Positions 8,447 through 16,836 of a DNA stretch of 64,000 bases are shown piece by piece. Below the pieces are notes generated by a model that was not told where the DNA came from, made no database searches, and worked only from the letters and a program-made list of their open reading frames with translations. The stretch's first letter is position 1. Every line of letters starts with the position of its first letter. A program made the translations under genes and the position numbers. The stretch is from NCBI RefSeq assembly GCF_052118625.1, contig NZ_JBQKGW010000003.1, forward strand, positions 1 to 64,000, written 5' to 3'. Source of the stretch: Porcincola sp945869225. GTDB lineage: Bacteria; Bacillota; Clostridia; Lachnospirales; Lachnospiraceae.

Positions 8447-8488
8447 GATACAAGATAAAGTGTATCGCAGAGACTGTGGAACGATACA
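8447..8488. promoter_or_regulatory. Alternating GATACA/TGTATC half-sites upstream of the Gfo/Idh gene
   Basis: GATACA at 8447-8452 pairs with TGTATC at 8461-8466 (8-bp spacer). TGTATCG at 8461-8467 also pairs with CGATACA at 8482-8488 (14-bp spacer). Three half-sites in alternating orientation, 36 bases or less from the start codon region, look like a repressor or activator operator. The regulator is not identified. Confidence 0.4.
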
Positions 8489-8523
8489 TAAGTGATAAGA
8501 CAGCCTGAAGGGGGGAAAGCGTC

Positions 8524-9555
8524 ATGGATGGGGTGCTTCGGATTGGCCTGATCGGGATGGGCAGAATCGGAAAACTTCACGGAAGTAATATTCAGAGTCT
8601 GGTGAAAGGTGCAGAAATTGTCTGTGCGGCAGACCCGTATCTGAATGAGGATAAGGAGCGATGGGCAGAGAGTGTCGGAATTGCCCACTGCAGCAGAGAT
8701 CCGGAGGATATATTCAGGGATCCGGACATCGACGCGGTGTTTATCTGCTCATCCACAGATACGCATGCAGACTTCATTGTACGGGCAGCGAAAGCTGGAA
8801 AAGATATATTCTGTGAAAAGCCGATTGCTGTGAAAGTGTCGGATATCAACAGGGCACTTCGGGCAGTTGAGGAGGCTGGGGTGAAGCTGCAGGTTGGCTT
8901 TGTGCGCCGCTTTGACAAAAGCCACAAAGCTGTCCGTGATGCAGCCGCATCCGGAAAAATTGGAAAAGTATATGTGGTGAAGGTGTGTTCACGTGATCCG
9001 GAGGCACCGCCGATGTCCTATGTTGAAAAGTCTGGCGGCATCTTCATGGACATGATGATCCACGATTTTGATATGGTCCGCTATCTGTCCGGAAGCGAAG
9101 TGACAGAAGTATATGCGGCAGGCGGATGCCTGGTGGATTCTCATTTTGCAGATTACGGGGATGTGGATACGGCGATCGTGACGCTCCGGTTTGAAAACGG
9201 CGCACTTGGAGTGATCGACAACTGCCGCCAGGCACCCTATGGCTATGACCAGCGTGTCGAGGTACACGGGGAGAAGGGCTGCGTGAGAGATGAAAATCAG
9301 CTGGAAGACGAAGCCCGGCTGGCTACAGCTTCCGGAACACTGGGCGCAAAGCCAACCTGGTTTTTCCTGGAACGCTACAATGACGCGTTTGTGGAAGAAG
9401 AGAGAGCCTTCGTGAAAGCCTGCCTGAGCGATGCACCGGTTCTGGTTGGAGGAATGGATGGCCTGAAGGCTGTTCTGATCGCGAAAGCTGCCAAAAAATC
9501 ACTTGAGACGGGAAGACCGGTCCGTCTGGATGACCCAGATGTCACCTCTGACTGA
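8524..9555 (+). CDS. Gfo/Idh/MocA-family dehydrogenase, inositol 2-dehydrogenase-like
   Basis: The 343-residue protein has an N-terminal Rossmann domain (IGLIGMGRIGKLHGSN), then CEKPIAVK with the family catalytic lysine, and the active-site helix FMDMMIHDFDMVRYLSG carrying the Asp and His used by inositol dehydrogenases. The best match is myo-inositol or scyllo-inositol 2-dehydrogenase (IolG type): NAD(P)-dependent oxidation of a cyclitol or pyranose hydroxyl. No other iol genes are nearby, so the substrate is inferred only from family resemblance. GGGGGG lies seven bases before the ATG. The gene seems to be a single-gene unit with an operator-like repeat upstream. Confidence 0.8.
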   Translation: MDGVLRIGLIGMGRIGKLHGSNIQSLVKGAEIVCAADPYLNEDKERWAESVGIAHCSRDPEDIFRDPDIDAVFICSSTDTHADFIVRAAKAGKDIFCEKPIAVKVSDINRALRAVEEAGVKLQVGFVRRFDKSHKAVRDAAASGKIGKVYVVKVCSRDPEAPPMSYVEKSGGIFMDMMIHDFDMVRYLSGSEVTEVYAAGGCLVDSHFADYGDVDTAIVTLRFENGALGVIDNCRQAPYGYDQRVEVHGEKGCVRDENQLEDEARLATASGTLGAKPTWFFLERYNDAFVEEERAFVKACLSDAPVLVGGMDGLKAVLIAKAAKKSLETGRPVRLDDPDVTSD

Positions 9556-9745
9556 AAGGTTCATGTACGCTCAGCGGTGTATGAGTGCCGGACCGATGCT
9601 TCTTATTAAGTACATGTTTTGAGTATGACAACCGTCAACCCTGCTGGAAGACGTGATGGTTGCTCCTGGTCGTACAGGGAAGCTTCATACTCCCGGATAT
9701 TGTTTATGGAAAGAGAAAAATGTGCTGGTGTCTTGTTACTTCCTG
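9556..9745. other. Intergenic stretch with a long-range inverted repeat
   Basis: About 190 bases after the dehydrogenase lack a convincing reading frame. GAGTATGA at 9621-9628, directly followed by a CAACC element, can pair with TCATACTC at 9685-9692, with a GGTTG element in between (9658-9662), so a branched RNA or DNA fold is possible. There is no T-run after it, so it is not a simple terminator. Confidence 0.3.
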
Positions 9746-9754
9746 TGCTATATT
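9746..9754 (+). promoter_or_regulatory. Extended -10 promoter of the antitoxin RNA
   Basis: TGCTATATT is an extended -10 element (TG, one base, then TATATT). There is no good -35 at standard spacing. It lies immediately before the repeated RNA region and the toxin gene. Confidence 0.45.
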
Positions 9755-9759
9755 ATGAA

Positions 9760-9897
9760 TGAGTTAATAGCTCGCCGGTCATAACGGCTAGAATATTATG
9801 AACGTGTATGTTTAGCCTCCGCAAACGACGGGGCGCTTCGGCGTAGAATATCGTTTACGTGTAAGGAAGCCTGCCTGTTGGCAGGCTTCCATTTTTT
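9760..9897 (+). ncRNA. Probable type III antitoxin RNA (repeat RNA upstream of a CptN/TenpN-like toxin)
   Basis: Two units share the exact pattern TAGAATAT, five variable bases, ACGTGTA, one variable base, G. They start at 9789 and 9844 (55-base step). Each is preceded immediately by a small hairpin: GCCG / CGGC with a 7-base loop before the first, CGC-TTCG-GCG before the second. The RNA would start after the promoter at 9746 and end in a strong hairpin. A promoter, short tandem repeats, a terminator and then a small toxin gene is the standard layout of type III toxin-antitoxin loci, in which each repeat folds into a unit that binds and inhibits the ribonuclease toxin. The repeat number here is low, and the second unit runs into the terminator stem. 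Confidence 0.55.
9865..9897 (+). terminator. Rho-independent terminator between antitoxin RNA and toxin gene
   Basis: GGAAGCCTGCC / GGCAGGCTTCC form a perfect 11-bp stem with a TGTT loop, followed by A and six Ts. The toxin ATG follows 17 bases later, so toxin mRNA would arise by read-through. Confidence 0.85.
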
Positions 9898-9913
9898 AAG
9901 GGTTGGTAGTGTT

Positions 9914-10192
9914 ATGAAGATTGTTACGATTAACCAGACGCTGCTGAAGGAATTTCAAAAAGACCCAGAGGTTCTCAAGAAGACAGCACGCCCATGCGTT
10001 CTTATCATTCGCTTAAAATATAAGGGCGTGAACAGGTCTTTTGCTGTTCCGTTGCGATCCAATATCTCTGCCCACACACCGAAAGACCAGTATTTTGCGC
10101 TCCCTACGAGATCGTCAACGCGAGCAGGCAATCATCACGGACTGCATTACATCAAGATGTTTCCGGTTACTAAGAAATATCTCATCAGATAA
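9914..10192 (+). CDS. CptN/TenpN-like type III toxin, probably truncated by a frameshift
   Basis: The 92 residues resemble the N-terminal part of the ToxN/AbiQ superfamily, CptN/TenpN branch: MKIVTINQTLLKEF, then ARPCVLIIRLKYKG, FAVPLRSNI, QYFALPTRSST and GLHYIKMFPVTKKYL. Family members are endoribonucleases of about 140-170 residues. Here the frame stops at 10192 just after the conserved core, while coding-like sequence in the +1 frame (SDKELLTSVPDEVRRYQK) runs on to 10349. The simplest reading is a frameshift near 10185 that removes the C-terminal helix region, giving an inactive or altered toxin. The ATG at 9914 has no strong ribosome site. Family assignment is from remembered motif patterns and needs a profile search. 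Confidence 0.6.
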   Translation: MKIVTINQTLLKEFQKDPEVLKKTARPCVLIIRLKYKGVNRSFAVPLRSNISAHTPKDQYFALPTRSSTRAGNHHGLHYIKMFPVTKKYLIR

Positions 10193-10382
10193 AGAGCTAC
10201 TCACTTCCGTTCCGGATGAAGTCAGAAGGTACCAGAAGGTTTGTGTACATCAGTCCGATTATAAAAACTGTATCGCAAGGGGTATCTGCAGAGCTGGTAT
10301 GGTGCAATCCCAAGAATCACAATTTTTTATTCAGCGAAGGATAAGTTAAGATAATGGAAGGACAGCCAAAAACGGAGGAATT

Positions 10383-10826
10383 ATGAACGATCTGAATGAA
10401 GTGAGAAAAGTGTCGGAGGCGGCATACCGTTTTCTGAGCAGTATAAACCCAAAAGACTGCCAGGATGGTCATTATGACCTTCCGGATGGGGTATTTGCCA
10501 ATATCCAGACCTACACGCCGAAGCCGAAGCCTGAAGGCACCTTTGAAGCCCACAGGGAATACATCGACATTCAGTATATCATCTCAGGGCATGAGATCAT
10601 CTCCGTAGAGTCACTGGAGGCCATGAGAGCGGGGACATGCATCCGCAGGTACGGTGAGAGCGGAGATATCGAGCTGTACGAAGGAAACAACAACGGAGAA
10701 AAATATCTGTTAGAACCGGGGGACTTTCTGATCCTCTACCCGAAGGATGCCCACATGCCAGGAGTCTGCGAAGGAACGCCTGAGAAGGTGCAGAAGGCGG
10801 TTGTGAAGGTGCCGTGTTCATATTAA
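10383..10826 (+). CDS. YhcH/YjgK/YiaL (EbgC-like, DUF386) protein
   Basis: The 147-residue protein fits the cupin-like family that includes YhcH/NanQ and the beta subunit of evolved beta-galactosidase. Visible family features are EAHREYIDIQYIISG (metal-ligand Glu/His region), YLLEPGDFLILYPKDAHMPG and a C-terminal KAVVKVP. Characterised members act as sugar anomerases or bind sugar acids in sialic-acid or galactoside use. The ATG follows GGAGGA with good spacing. No sugar-catabolic genes adjoin it. A deleted second copy of the gene lies at 12358-12490. Confidence 0.85.
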   Translation: MNDLNEVRKVSEAAYRFLSSINPKDCQDGHYDLPDGVFANIQTYTPKPKPEGTFEAHREYIDIQYIISGHEIISVESLEAMRAGTCIRRYGESGDIELYEGNNNGEKYLLEPGDFLILYPKDAHMPGVCEGTPEKVQKAVVKVPCSY

Positions 10827-10965
10827 ATAATGACATCTGCTTTCCACATAGCTGCAATCAGTGTCAAATGTTATAATCCGCATATAAGGCTGTATGAAAT
10901 CAACATTCAACATTCCGGTTTTTGAGATTACGTTCTTGCAGGGGGTGAAAGGATAGGAGAGAGCC

Positions 10966-12311
10966 ATGAATGAAAGGTGGACGCTGAATGTAGAAGACTT
11001 CGGAAAAATCGAAAAAGCTTCCGTAAGGATTGCGTCTCTTATCTGCTTTGTGGGGGATAATAATTCCGGGAAATGTTATTTATTAAGCTTGATATGGGGG
11101 ATATTGATTCTTGGAAGGACTGTTTTCCAAAGACACCACCGGAAAGTAAAACATACAAGCGATGTGAAAGTTGGCTGCGCAGCCATATTGGTGAAGAAAC
11201 ACAGCTTGGCCAGGAAGAGTTCGCAATGTATGTTGAATGGTTTAATTCCATCCTCATGGCGAACCGGAAGGATCTTGTCCGGCGGATTTTCAATGCTGAC
11301 ATACATATAGGGAGCATCAGCATCAGCGATTATAAGCGGGCGAAACAGCTGAGTATATTATGGTCACAAGATTCAGTGCGCTATTCATTCGGGCAGACGA
11401 GTATCCGATTCCCTCATCCAGGTGAAAAGTCTGGCGTGCAGAGAGAAGAGCTTCTCCGGATGAATGCGTATATCTGTTGGAATATTCTGATGGGTGGAAT
11501 TGCAGAGCCGCTGTTTACACCGATTTTCCGTGGCAGACGAATCGGGGAACCGGTCTATCTCCCGGCATCGAGAACCGGTTTTATGCTCACATACCCACAG
11601 CTTGTCAGCCAGTCTCTTCAGACTGCGTACAACCTCGATGCAGGTGAGCATACATCCTCTCTGACACTGCCATACATTGACTTCCTGCAGCTGATTACGA
11701 TGTTTGACCGGGCGCATTCCATTCCGGATAATAAGCGGAAAATTGCTGATTTTATAGAAACAAATTTGACGTCAGGAAAGGTATCTGTCAGGAAGGATGG
11801 ACTTCCTATCATACGGTATACCCCAAACGGTTCCACTGATCCGCTGCCACTACACATAGCGTCTTCGATTGTAACAGAAGTTTCGCCATTGCTTCTGCTA
11901 TTCAAGAGCAACATCAAATTCAATTCTTTGATCATTGAGGAGCCAGAGGCTCATCTTCATCCGGGGCTTCAGATGAAAATGGCCAGACTGATTATAAACA
12001 TCAGCAATGCGGGAATACCCGTATGGATCACTACACACAGTGAAGCGATTCTTCAGCAGATCAACAATATGTTAAAGCTTTCTGCAAACAAGGATCGTAA
12101 GAGACTGATGCAGGAGTATGGTTACCAGGAAGAAGATCTGCTTGATGCTGATGATATTGAGATGTATCAGTTCGGGATCGGGGGATCAGGCAGAACAGTC
12201 CTTGAGAAATTGAACCGAACTCCATATGGATTTGAAGTGCCGACATTCAACCGTGTACTCGCTGAAACGATTCAGGAGGTCAGAGCATTTCAGGAGGATG
12301 CACAGAAATGA
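10966..12311 (+). pseudogene. AAA-family ATPase, frameshifted and with altered Walker A
   Basis: The N-terminal part (from ATG 10966, with a GGAGAG site) reads through FVGDNNSGKCYLLSLIWGIL, a Walker A region in which the usual Ser/Thr after GK is Cys. Just after this, near 11105, the coding shifts by one frame. The rest (WKDCFPKTPPESKTYKRC onward) continues in the other frame to 12311. Late in the protein are the Walker B-like LIIEEPEAHLHPGLQ and the ITTHSEAILQQIN switch region, typical of OLD/RecF-like AAA_15/AAA_21 ATPases common in defence loci. Together they imply a roughly 448-residue ancestor. With two lesions in the nucleotide-binding part, it is probably inactive. The internal ATG at 11073 could give 412 residues without a P-loop. 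Confidence 0.65.
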
Positions 12312-12357
12312 GGATGGAAGCAGGCTGGAGGGAAAATATGATATGCGGGGACTGATA

Positions 12358-12490
12358 TATCAACGATCGGAACGAAGTCTTCTGGAACCGGGAGGTTTCC
12401 TGATCCTCTGTCCGAAGGATGTCCATATGTCTGGAGTCTGCGAAGAAACACCTGAGAAGGTGATTGCGAAGGTATCAGAATCGAGCGCTT
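12358..12490 (+). pseudogene. Collapsed second copy of the YhcH-family gene
   Basis: Bases 12358-12378 match the first codons of the YhcH gene at 10382-10402 (AACGATC-G-AACGAAGT pattern). They are followed at once by sequence matching its C-terminal quarter: LLEPGGFLILCPKDVHMSG, then VCEETPEKV, compared with LLEPGDFLILYPKDAHMPG in the intact gene. The middle of the gene, about 300 bases, is deleted. A frame from 12226 to 12507 runs over it, but its upstream portion is a shadow of the ATPase end, so no working protein is expected. The two copies flank the broken ATPase. Confidence 0.7.
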
Positions 12491-12619
12491 GCACAGTGGA
12501 CGGATAGTAGAGCACCATGGATGAAAGTAAGCTGCAGGGGAGTGCGGGCTGAGAAATTAGAGAGGAAATTCGGAGCAAGTTCGTCTGGTGCGTAAGATTA
12601 ATAGGAATAACAGAATACA

Positions 12620-13771
12620 ATGGAGCCTTTAAAAAAGGAAATAGATTATAGATTTAAAATTTTGTATGCGGTTGCCATGATTATGGTATGTTGTGGGCAT
12701 ACAAATGGTGGTGGTATATCAATATTAAGTGATTGGTTCCCGTATGGTGGCGTGCATTTATCGATATTTGTTTTTGCATCCGGATATTTTTATAAGAACT
12801 CATCAGAAAGACATATAGGAAAATACATATTAAAAAAAGTAAAAACTTTGTTGGTGCCACTATATGTTTATAATTTAGCGTATGGAATTATTGTTCAAGT
12901 TCTTAGACGCAACGGATTCGAAATGGGTGGCGAGATAAACTTTACAAATCTTGTTATCGCCCCTATAAAAAATGGTCATCAGTTTATTTACAATATGGGC
13001 GGATGGTTTATTGTTCCGCTTTTTATGGTAGAAGTATATAATATCCTGATTCAAAAGTTAATCCATAAAATTAATACAAGTAAGGAGATATCTACAACAG
13101 TTTTTTTTACCACAAGCATTATACTTGGTTTGATTGGAAATCAGCTGGCTTGCCTAAATTATTTGTCAGGCTGGTGGCTAGTCTTAGTAAGAATGCTTTA
13201 TTTTGTCCCGTTTTGGGGCCTTGGCATATTCTATCACCAAGTCTTAGAAAAATATGACCATAAAGTACCAAGCATTTGGTATTTTGCTGTTATATTTATA
13301 ATTAAGCTTATCATTGTTTATTATTATGGCAAGATGCCTGTTTATACACCGAGCTGGTGCAATAATTTTACAGAGGGACCAATAATGCCAATTATCAACG
13401 GTTTCCTCGGAATAGCCCTCTGGATGCGAATAGCAACTATACTTGAGCCGGTGATAGGAAAAAGCAAGTGGATAAATGTTATTGCAGATAATACATACTC
13501 GATCATGATGAATCAATTCCTTGGTTTCATGATAGTAAAGACTCTTTATGCATTACTTAGTAGGATATATGTTGGATTTTCTGATTTTGATTGGGTTAAC
13601 TATAGAACCAATATTTGGTGGTACTATACGCCAAAAGGGTTAAATTATACTTTGATTATTTATGTTGTAGTAGGTATCACACTCTCAGTTCTGTTTCAGA
13701 AAGTGATAGATCAGATAAAAAGCCTATTATTAAAAATAGGATCAAAGAAAAAGTTTTTTGCTATTTATTAG
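12620..13771 (+). CDS. Acyltransferase-3-like membrane protein
   Basis: The 383-residue protein has about ten membrane segments. The N-terminal region MVCCGHTNGGG contains the conserved His of the acyltransferase-3 fold, and FVFASGYFYK follows the pattern of the second motif. Such proteins O-acetylate or otherwise acylate extracytoplasmic sugars. It is very AT-rich compared with everything to its left and marks the left edge of the low-GC polysaccharide region. The ribosome site is weak (AGGA 13 bases upstream). A second member of the fold lies at 24453. Confidence 0.75.
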   Translation: MEPLKKEIDYRFKILYAVAMIMVCCGHTNGGGISILSDWFPYGGVHLSIFVFASGYFYKNSSERHIGKYILKKVKTLLVPLYVYNLAYGIIVQVLRRNGFEMGGEINFTNLVIAPIKNGHQFIYNMGGWFIVPLFMVEVYNILIQKLIHKINTSKEISTTVFFTTSIILGLIGNQLACLNYLSGWWLVLVRMLYFVPFWGLGIFYHQVLEKYDHKVPSIWYFAVIFIIKLIIVYYYGKMPVYTPSWCNNFTEGPIMPIINGFLGIALWMRIATILEPVIGKSKWINVIADNTYSIMMNQFLGFMIVKTLYALLSRIYVGFSDFDWVNYRTNIWWYYTPKGLNYTLIIYVVVGITLSVLFQKVIDQIKSLLLKIGSKKKFFAIY

Positions 13772-13844
13772 GACTTGTGTTAAACTTGCCAAAAGTTTAT
13801 AATAATCGGATTTTGAGATGAAATCAATCAGGAATTAATGTAGG

Positions 13845-14552
13845 ATGGTCGAAGAGCGGATCTTAATTATTATACCGGCTTATAATGAAGCGGAGAATAT
13901 CGAACACGTCGTAGATGACCTGACCCAGAACTATTCACAGTATGATTATGTTATCATCAATGATGGATCATCTGACGATACCAGAAAGATTTGTGCACGT
14001 CGGGGCTATAATTTCCTTGATCTCCCTGTTAACGTAGGATTGTCAGGCGCAATCAAAGCTGGAATGCGATATGCGAACTATTATGGGTACGACTATGTTG
14101 TGCAGATAGATGGTGATGGGCAGCATGACCCGAAGTATATTGCTTCAATGGCTGATCAGATGGAAAAGACGGGTTGTGATATCGTAATCGGATCGCGGTT
14201 CAAGACCGAAAAAAAACCGGGCGGCCTCAGAATGCTGGGAAGCAGGATTATCAGTAGTGCAATTCATATAACAACAGGTAAGAAAATTCAGGATGTCACA
14301 AGTGGAATGAGACTGTTCAACAAACGGATGATCAAGCGGTTTGGGTATGACATTCATTACAGTCCGGAGCCAGACACACTTGCATATCTTTTAAACTGCG
14401 GATTTCATATTGAAGAAATTCAGGTACAAATGCATGATCGGACTGCCGGAACCAGTATTTATAAAAGTCCGCTGGCTTCTGCACGGTATATGCTTCAGAT
14501 GATGTTTTCTATTTTTCTATTCCAGTGGGTACGAAAGAAGAACGAAATATAA
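13845..14552 (+). CDS. Glycosyltransferase family 2 (polyprenyl-phosphate sugar synthase type)
   Basis: The 235-residue GT-A enzyme has an N-terminal IIPAYNEAENIEHVV, the nucleotide-binding INDGSSDDT and the DxD-like QIDGDGQHDP (about residue 88), in the style of dolichyl- or undecaprenyl-phosphate mannose/glucose synthases. It lacks C-terminal membrane helices, apart from a weakly hydrophobic tail. It is followed 84 bases later by a DUF2304 membrane protein, and this pair is common in Gram-positive polysaccharide loci, where the two probably produce a lipid-linked sugar. The start ATG is supported by AGGA upstream. Confidence 0.85.
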   Translation: MVEERILIIIPAYNEAENIEHVVDDLTQNYSQYDYVIINDGSSDDTRKICARRGYNFLDLPVNVGLSGAIKAGMRYANYYGYDYVVQIDGDGQHDPKYIASMADQMEKTGCDIVIGSRFKTEKKPGGLRMLGSRIISSAIHITTGKKIQDVTSGMRLFNKRMIKRFGYDIHYSPEPDTLAYLLNCGFHIEEIQVQMHDRTAGTSIYKSPLASARYMLQMMFSIFLFQWVRKKNEI

Positions 14553-14636
14553 ATTATTTTAGACAGCGAATCTGTGAGTCTACAAATCTGTCGTTGTAAC
14601 TTACTTGTATATGTTTTGTGATATAGGAGGCAGGCA

Positions 14637-15029
14637 ATGTCGGCAGAACTACGAGTGATATTACTGATGGCTGCAATATTCTCAGCATGGTGGATCCTCT
14701 TAAAGATCCGCAAGTGCAAGGTAAAGATGGAAGACGCGATATTCTGGGTCTGCTTCGCTGTAATTCTTCTGATCATGGGAATCTTTCCTGAAGTCACATA
14801 CTGGCTTACAGGAATATTTCACATGCAATCTCCTGCTAACCTCATCTTTCTGATTATTATATTTCTGCTTCTTGAGAAAGTATTTACGCTTTCTATTATT
14901 ACATCTCAGCTTGAGGATAAGGTTACGATATTGTCTGCTGAAGTGGCATTGCGCTCCCATGCGGATGAAAGAGTGAGTGAAGAGGAAGAAGAGCAGATTA
15001 CAACAATGAAGAAGGATTCGGATTTATGA
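14637..15029 (+). CDS. DUF2304 membrane protein
   Basis: The 130-residue protein has three hydrophobic helices (residues about 5-22, 35-55 and 65-88) and a charged C-terminal coiled segment (SQLEDKVTILSAEVALRSH). This is the DUF2304 architecture, usually next to a polyprenyl-phosphate glycosyltransferase, as here. It probably helps that enzyme at the membrane, but no activity is established. It has a strong GGAGG ribosome site. Its stop overlaps the start of the next gene (ATGA), so the two are translationally coupled. Confidence 0.75.
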   Translation: MSAELRVILLMAAIFSAWWILLKIRKCKVKMEDAIFWVCFAVILLIMGIFPEVTYWLTGIFHMQSPANLIFLIIIFLLLEKVFTLSIITSQLEDKVTILSAEVALRSHADERVSEEEEEQITTMKKDSDL

Positions 15030-15823
15030 GATATCATAACACAGATCATTCCTTTATCATATGTGCGTATCAGGAAAGCCCTTACCTGGAAGCCTGTATT
15101 CGATCTGTCCTGAGTCAAACTGTCAAGTCTGATGTTAAGCTAGTTACTTCAACCCCGAACGCATATATTCAAAAAGTTGCAAACCGATATGGACTTCCCT
15201 TAATAATCAACAAGTTTAGCAGTGGGATAGCAGATGACTGGAATTTTGCAATTCATACAGCAGAAACATTATTGGTTACAATTGCCCATCAGGATGATAT
15301 ATATGGAAAACACTATACTGAGGCGATCATTAAGACAGTAAATCAGTGTGATCATCCGTTGATATTGTTTACAGATTACGATGAGCTGAGAGAGGGAGAA
15401 ATTGTAAGGAATAACAGGCTTCTTCGAGTGAAACGGCTGATGCTCAGTCCACTGAAGCTGAAAGTGAATTGGAAGCGTATCTGGTTAAGAAGAAGAATTT
15501 TGTCCATGGGTTCAGCGATTTGCTGCCCTTCTGTCACAGTTGTGAAGGATCATGTGGCTCTTCCTATATTTGAAAACAACATGAAGAGCAACATCGACTG
15601 GCAGGCGTGGGAGAAGATTTCAAGACAAAAAGGTGAGTTTGCATATGTGTCGGCTCCACTGATGCTACATCGGATACATAAAGGCTCAACGACATCGGAA
15701 CTTTTGAAGGGTGATCAGAGGCGAAATGAAGATCTATATATGTATCAGAAGTTCTGGCCGAGATGGGTGGCAAAGTCGATTGAACACTTCTATCAGTGTG
15801 CCGAGAGGTCGAATGATATATAG
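15026..15823 (+). CDS. Glycosyltransferase family 2
   Basis: The 265-residue protein begins FIICAYQESPYLEACIRSVL and has the nucleotide-binding core AHQDDIYGKHYTEA (DxD-type acidic pair), followed by FTDYDELR. The acceptor and donor cannot be read. It is translationally coupled to the DUF2304 gene and followed by another GT2 gene, so it likely adds one residue of the repeating unit on the cytoplasmic face. Confidence 0.8.
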   Translation: MRYHNTDHSFIICAYQESPYLEACIRSVLSQTVKSDVKLVTSTPNAYIQKVANRYGLPLIINKFSSGIADDWNFAIHTAETLLVTIAHQDDIYGKHYTEAIIKTVNQCDHPLILFTDYDELREGEIVRNNRLLRVKRLMLSPLKLKVNWKRIWLRRRILSMGSAICCPSVTVVKDHVALPIFENNMKSNIDWQAWEKISRQKGEFAYVSAPLMLHRIHKGSTTSELLKGDQRRNEDLYMYQKFWPRWVAKSIEHFYQCAERSNDI

Positions 15824-15900
15824 TGGATGCTTTCACTCTGATACGGTGATAGGGTCAGCAGTACCCTGCTCGATTCAGATTTTGATATAAAGGGATGGCT

Positions 15901-16824
15901 ATGAAACGTGTGAATATTCTTCTTGCTGTATGGAATGGAGAGAAGTATCTTAGACAGCAATTGGATAGTCTGCTATGTCAAACATACAAGAACGTTCACA
16001 TCACTGTCAGAGATGACGGATCTGAAGATGAGTCTCTGGAAATTTTAAGAGAATATCAGAGGAAGATCGGAGATGAAAGACTGAAGATTATTTCATATGG
16101 TGGAAAAAGGCTCGGATACCCTGATTGTTTTTGGTATCTTCTCTATAAAGCAGAGCCGGCAGACTATTACGCTTTTTGCGATCAAGATGACATCTGGGCA
16201 CCAGAGAAACTAGACTGCGCTGTTCGTGAACTTGCAAAGGAAAATGAGGATATTCCGTTATTGTACGCACATGATTATGAATTGTGTACAGCAGATCTGA
16301 AAAATATTGGAAGAAATCTGTACCCTGATTATAATCACATGCCGGGAAGAAAGCTGATATTTTATAGCTACATTCAGGGATTTTCCATGGTAATCAATGA
16401 CAACATGCGACAAAGACTGCTTCGTCAGCGACTGCCAGGAAAGAACATTTCTCATGACCTTTGGACAGTATGGAATGCGTTCTACGCAGGAAAAATCCTG
16501 CATGATCCCCATATTCTGGCAAAATATCGAAGGCATGAGGGGACGGCAACTCCTACTGGAAGTGGTCGGATTGCGATGATCCGAACGCTTTGGTATAAAG
16601 AAATATTAGGTGATGAGTATGTGAATTTGTGCAGAATGGCTGCATATTTTGTACATGTCTGCGGAACGGAGATGCCTGCAAAAGATCGGCGTGAATGGTT
16701 GCTGCTGAGCTATCGTAAAAAGTCTGTGATGGCATATATTATTCGTGTGTTTTATCCATTCCGATTGAGACCGTCACTGGCTGGGGATTTTGTGCTCAGG
16801 TTACTGTTTATGACAGGCAGGTGA
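15901..16824 (+). CDS. Glycosyltransferase family 2 (rhamnosyltransferase-like)
   Basis: The roughly 307-residue protein carries VNILLAVWNGEKYLRQQLDSL, the VRDDGSEDES donor-binding motif and YAFCDQDDIWAPEKL. The latter two are typical of the RgpB-type or alpha-1,3-rhamnosyltransferase group of GT2. The ATG at 15901 has AAAGGG at good spacing, whereas the ATG at 15895 sits directly against it. Specificity for rhamnose is family resemblance only; of the dTDP-rhamnose genes only RmlA is visible in this window. Confidence 0.82.
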   Translation: MKRVNILLAVWNGEKYLRQQLDSLLCQTYKNVHITVRDDGSEDESLEILREYQRKIGDERLKIISYGGKRLGYPDCFWYLLYKAEPADYYAFCDQDDIWAPEKLDCAVRELAKENEDIPLLYAHDYELCTADLKNIGRNLYPDYNHMPGRKLIFYSYIQGFSMVINDNMRQRLLRQRLPGKNISHDLWTVWNAFYAGKILHDPHILAKYRRHEGTATPTGSGRIAMIRTLWYKEILGDEYVNLCRMAAYFVHVCGTEMPAKDRREWLLLSYRKKSVMAYIIRVFYPFRLRPSLAGDFVLRLLFMTGR

Positions 16825-16836
16825 GGAATACCGGTT

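Noticed and set aside
12226..12507. 93-codon open frame after the ATPase
   Set aside because: Its first part is the ATPase end in another frame and the rest is the collapsed YhcH copy; not an independent gene.
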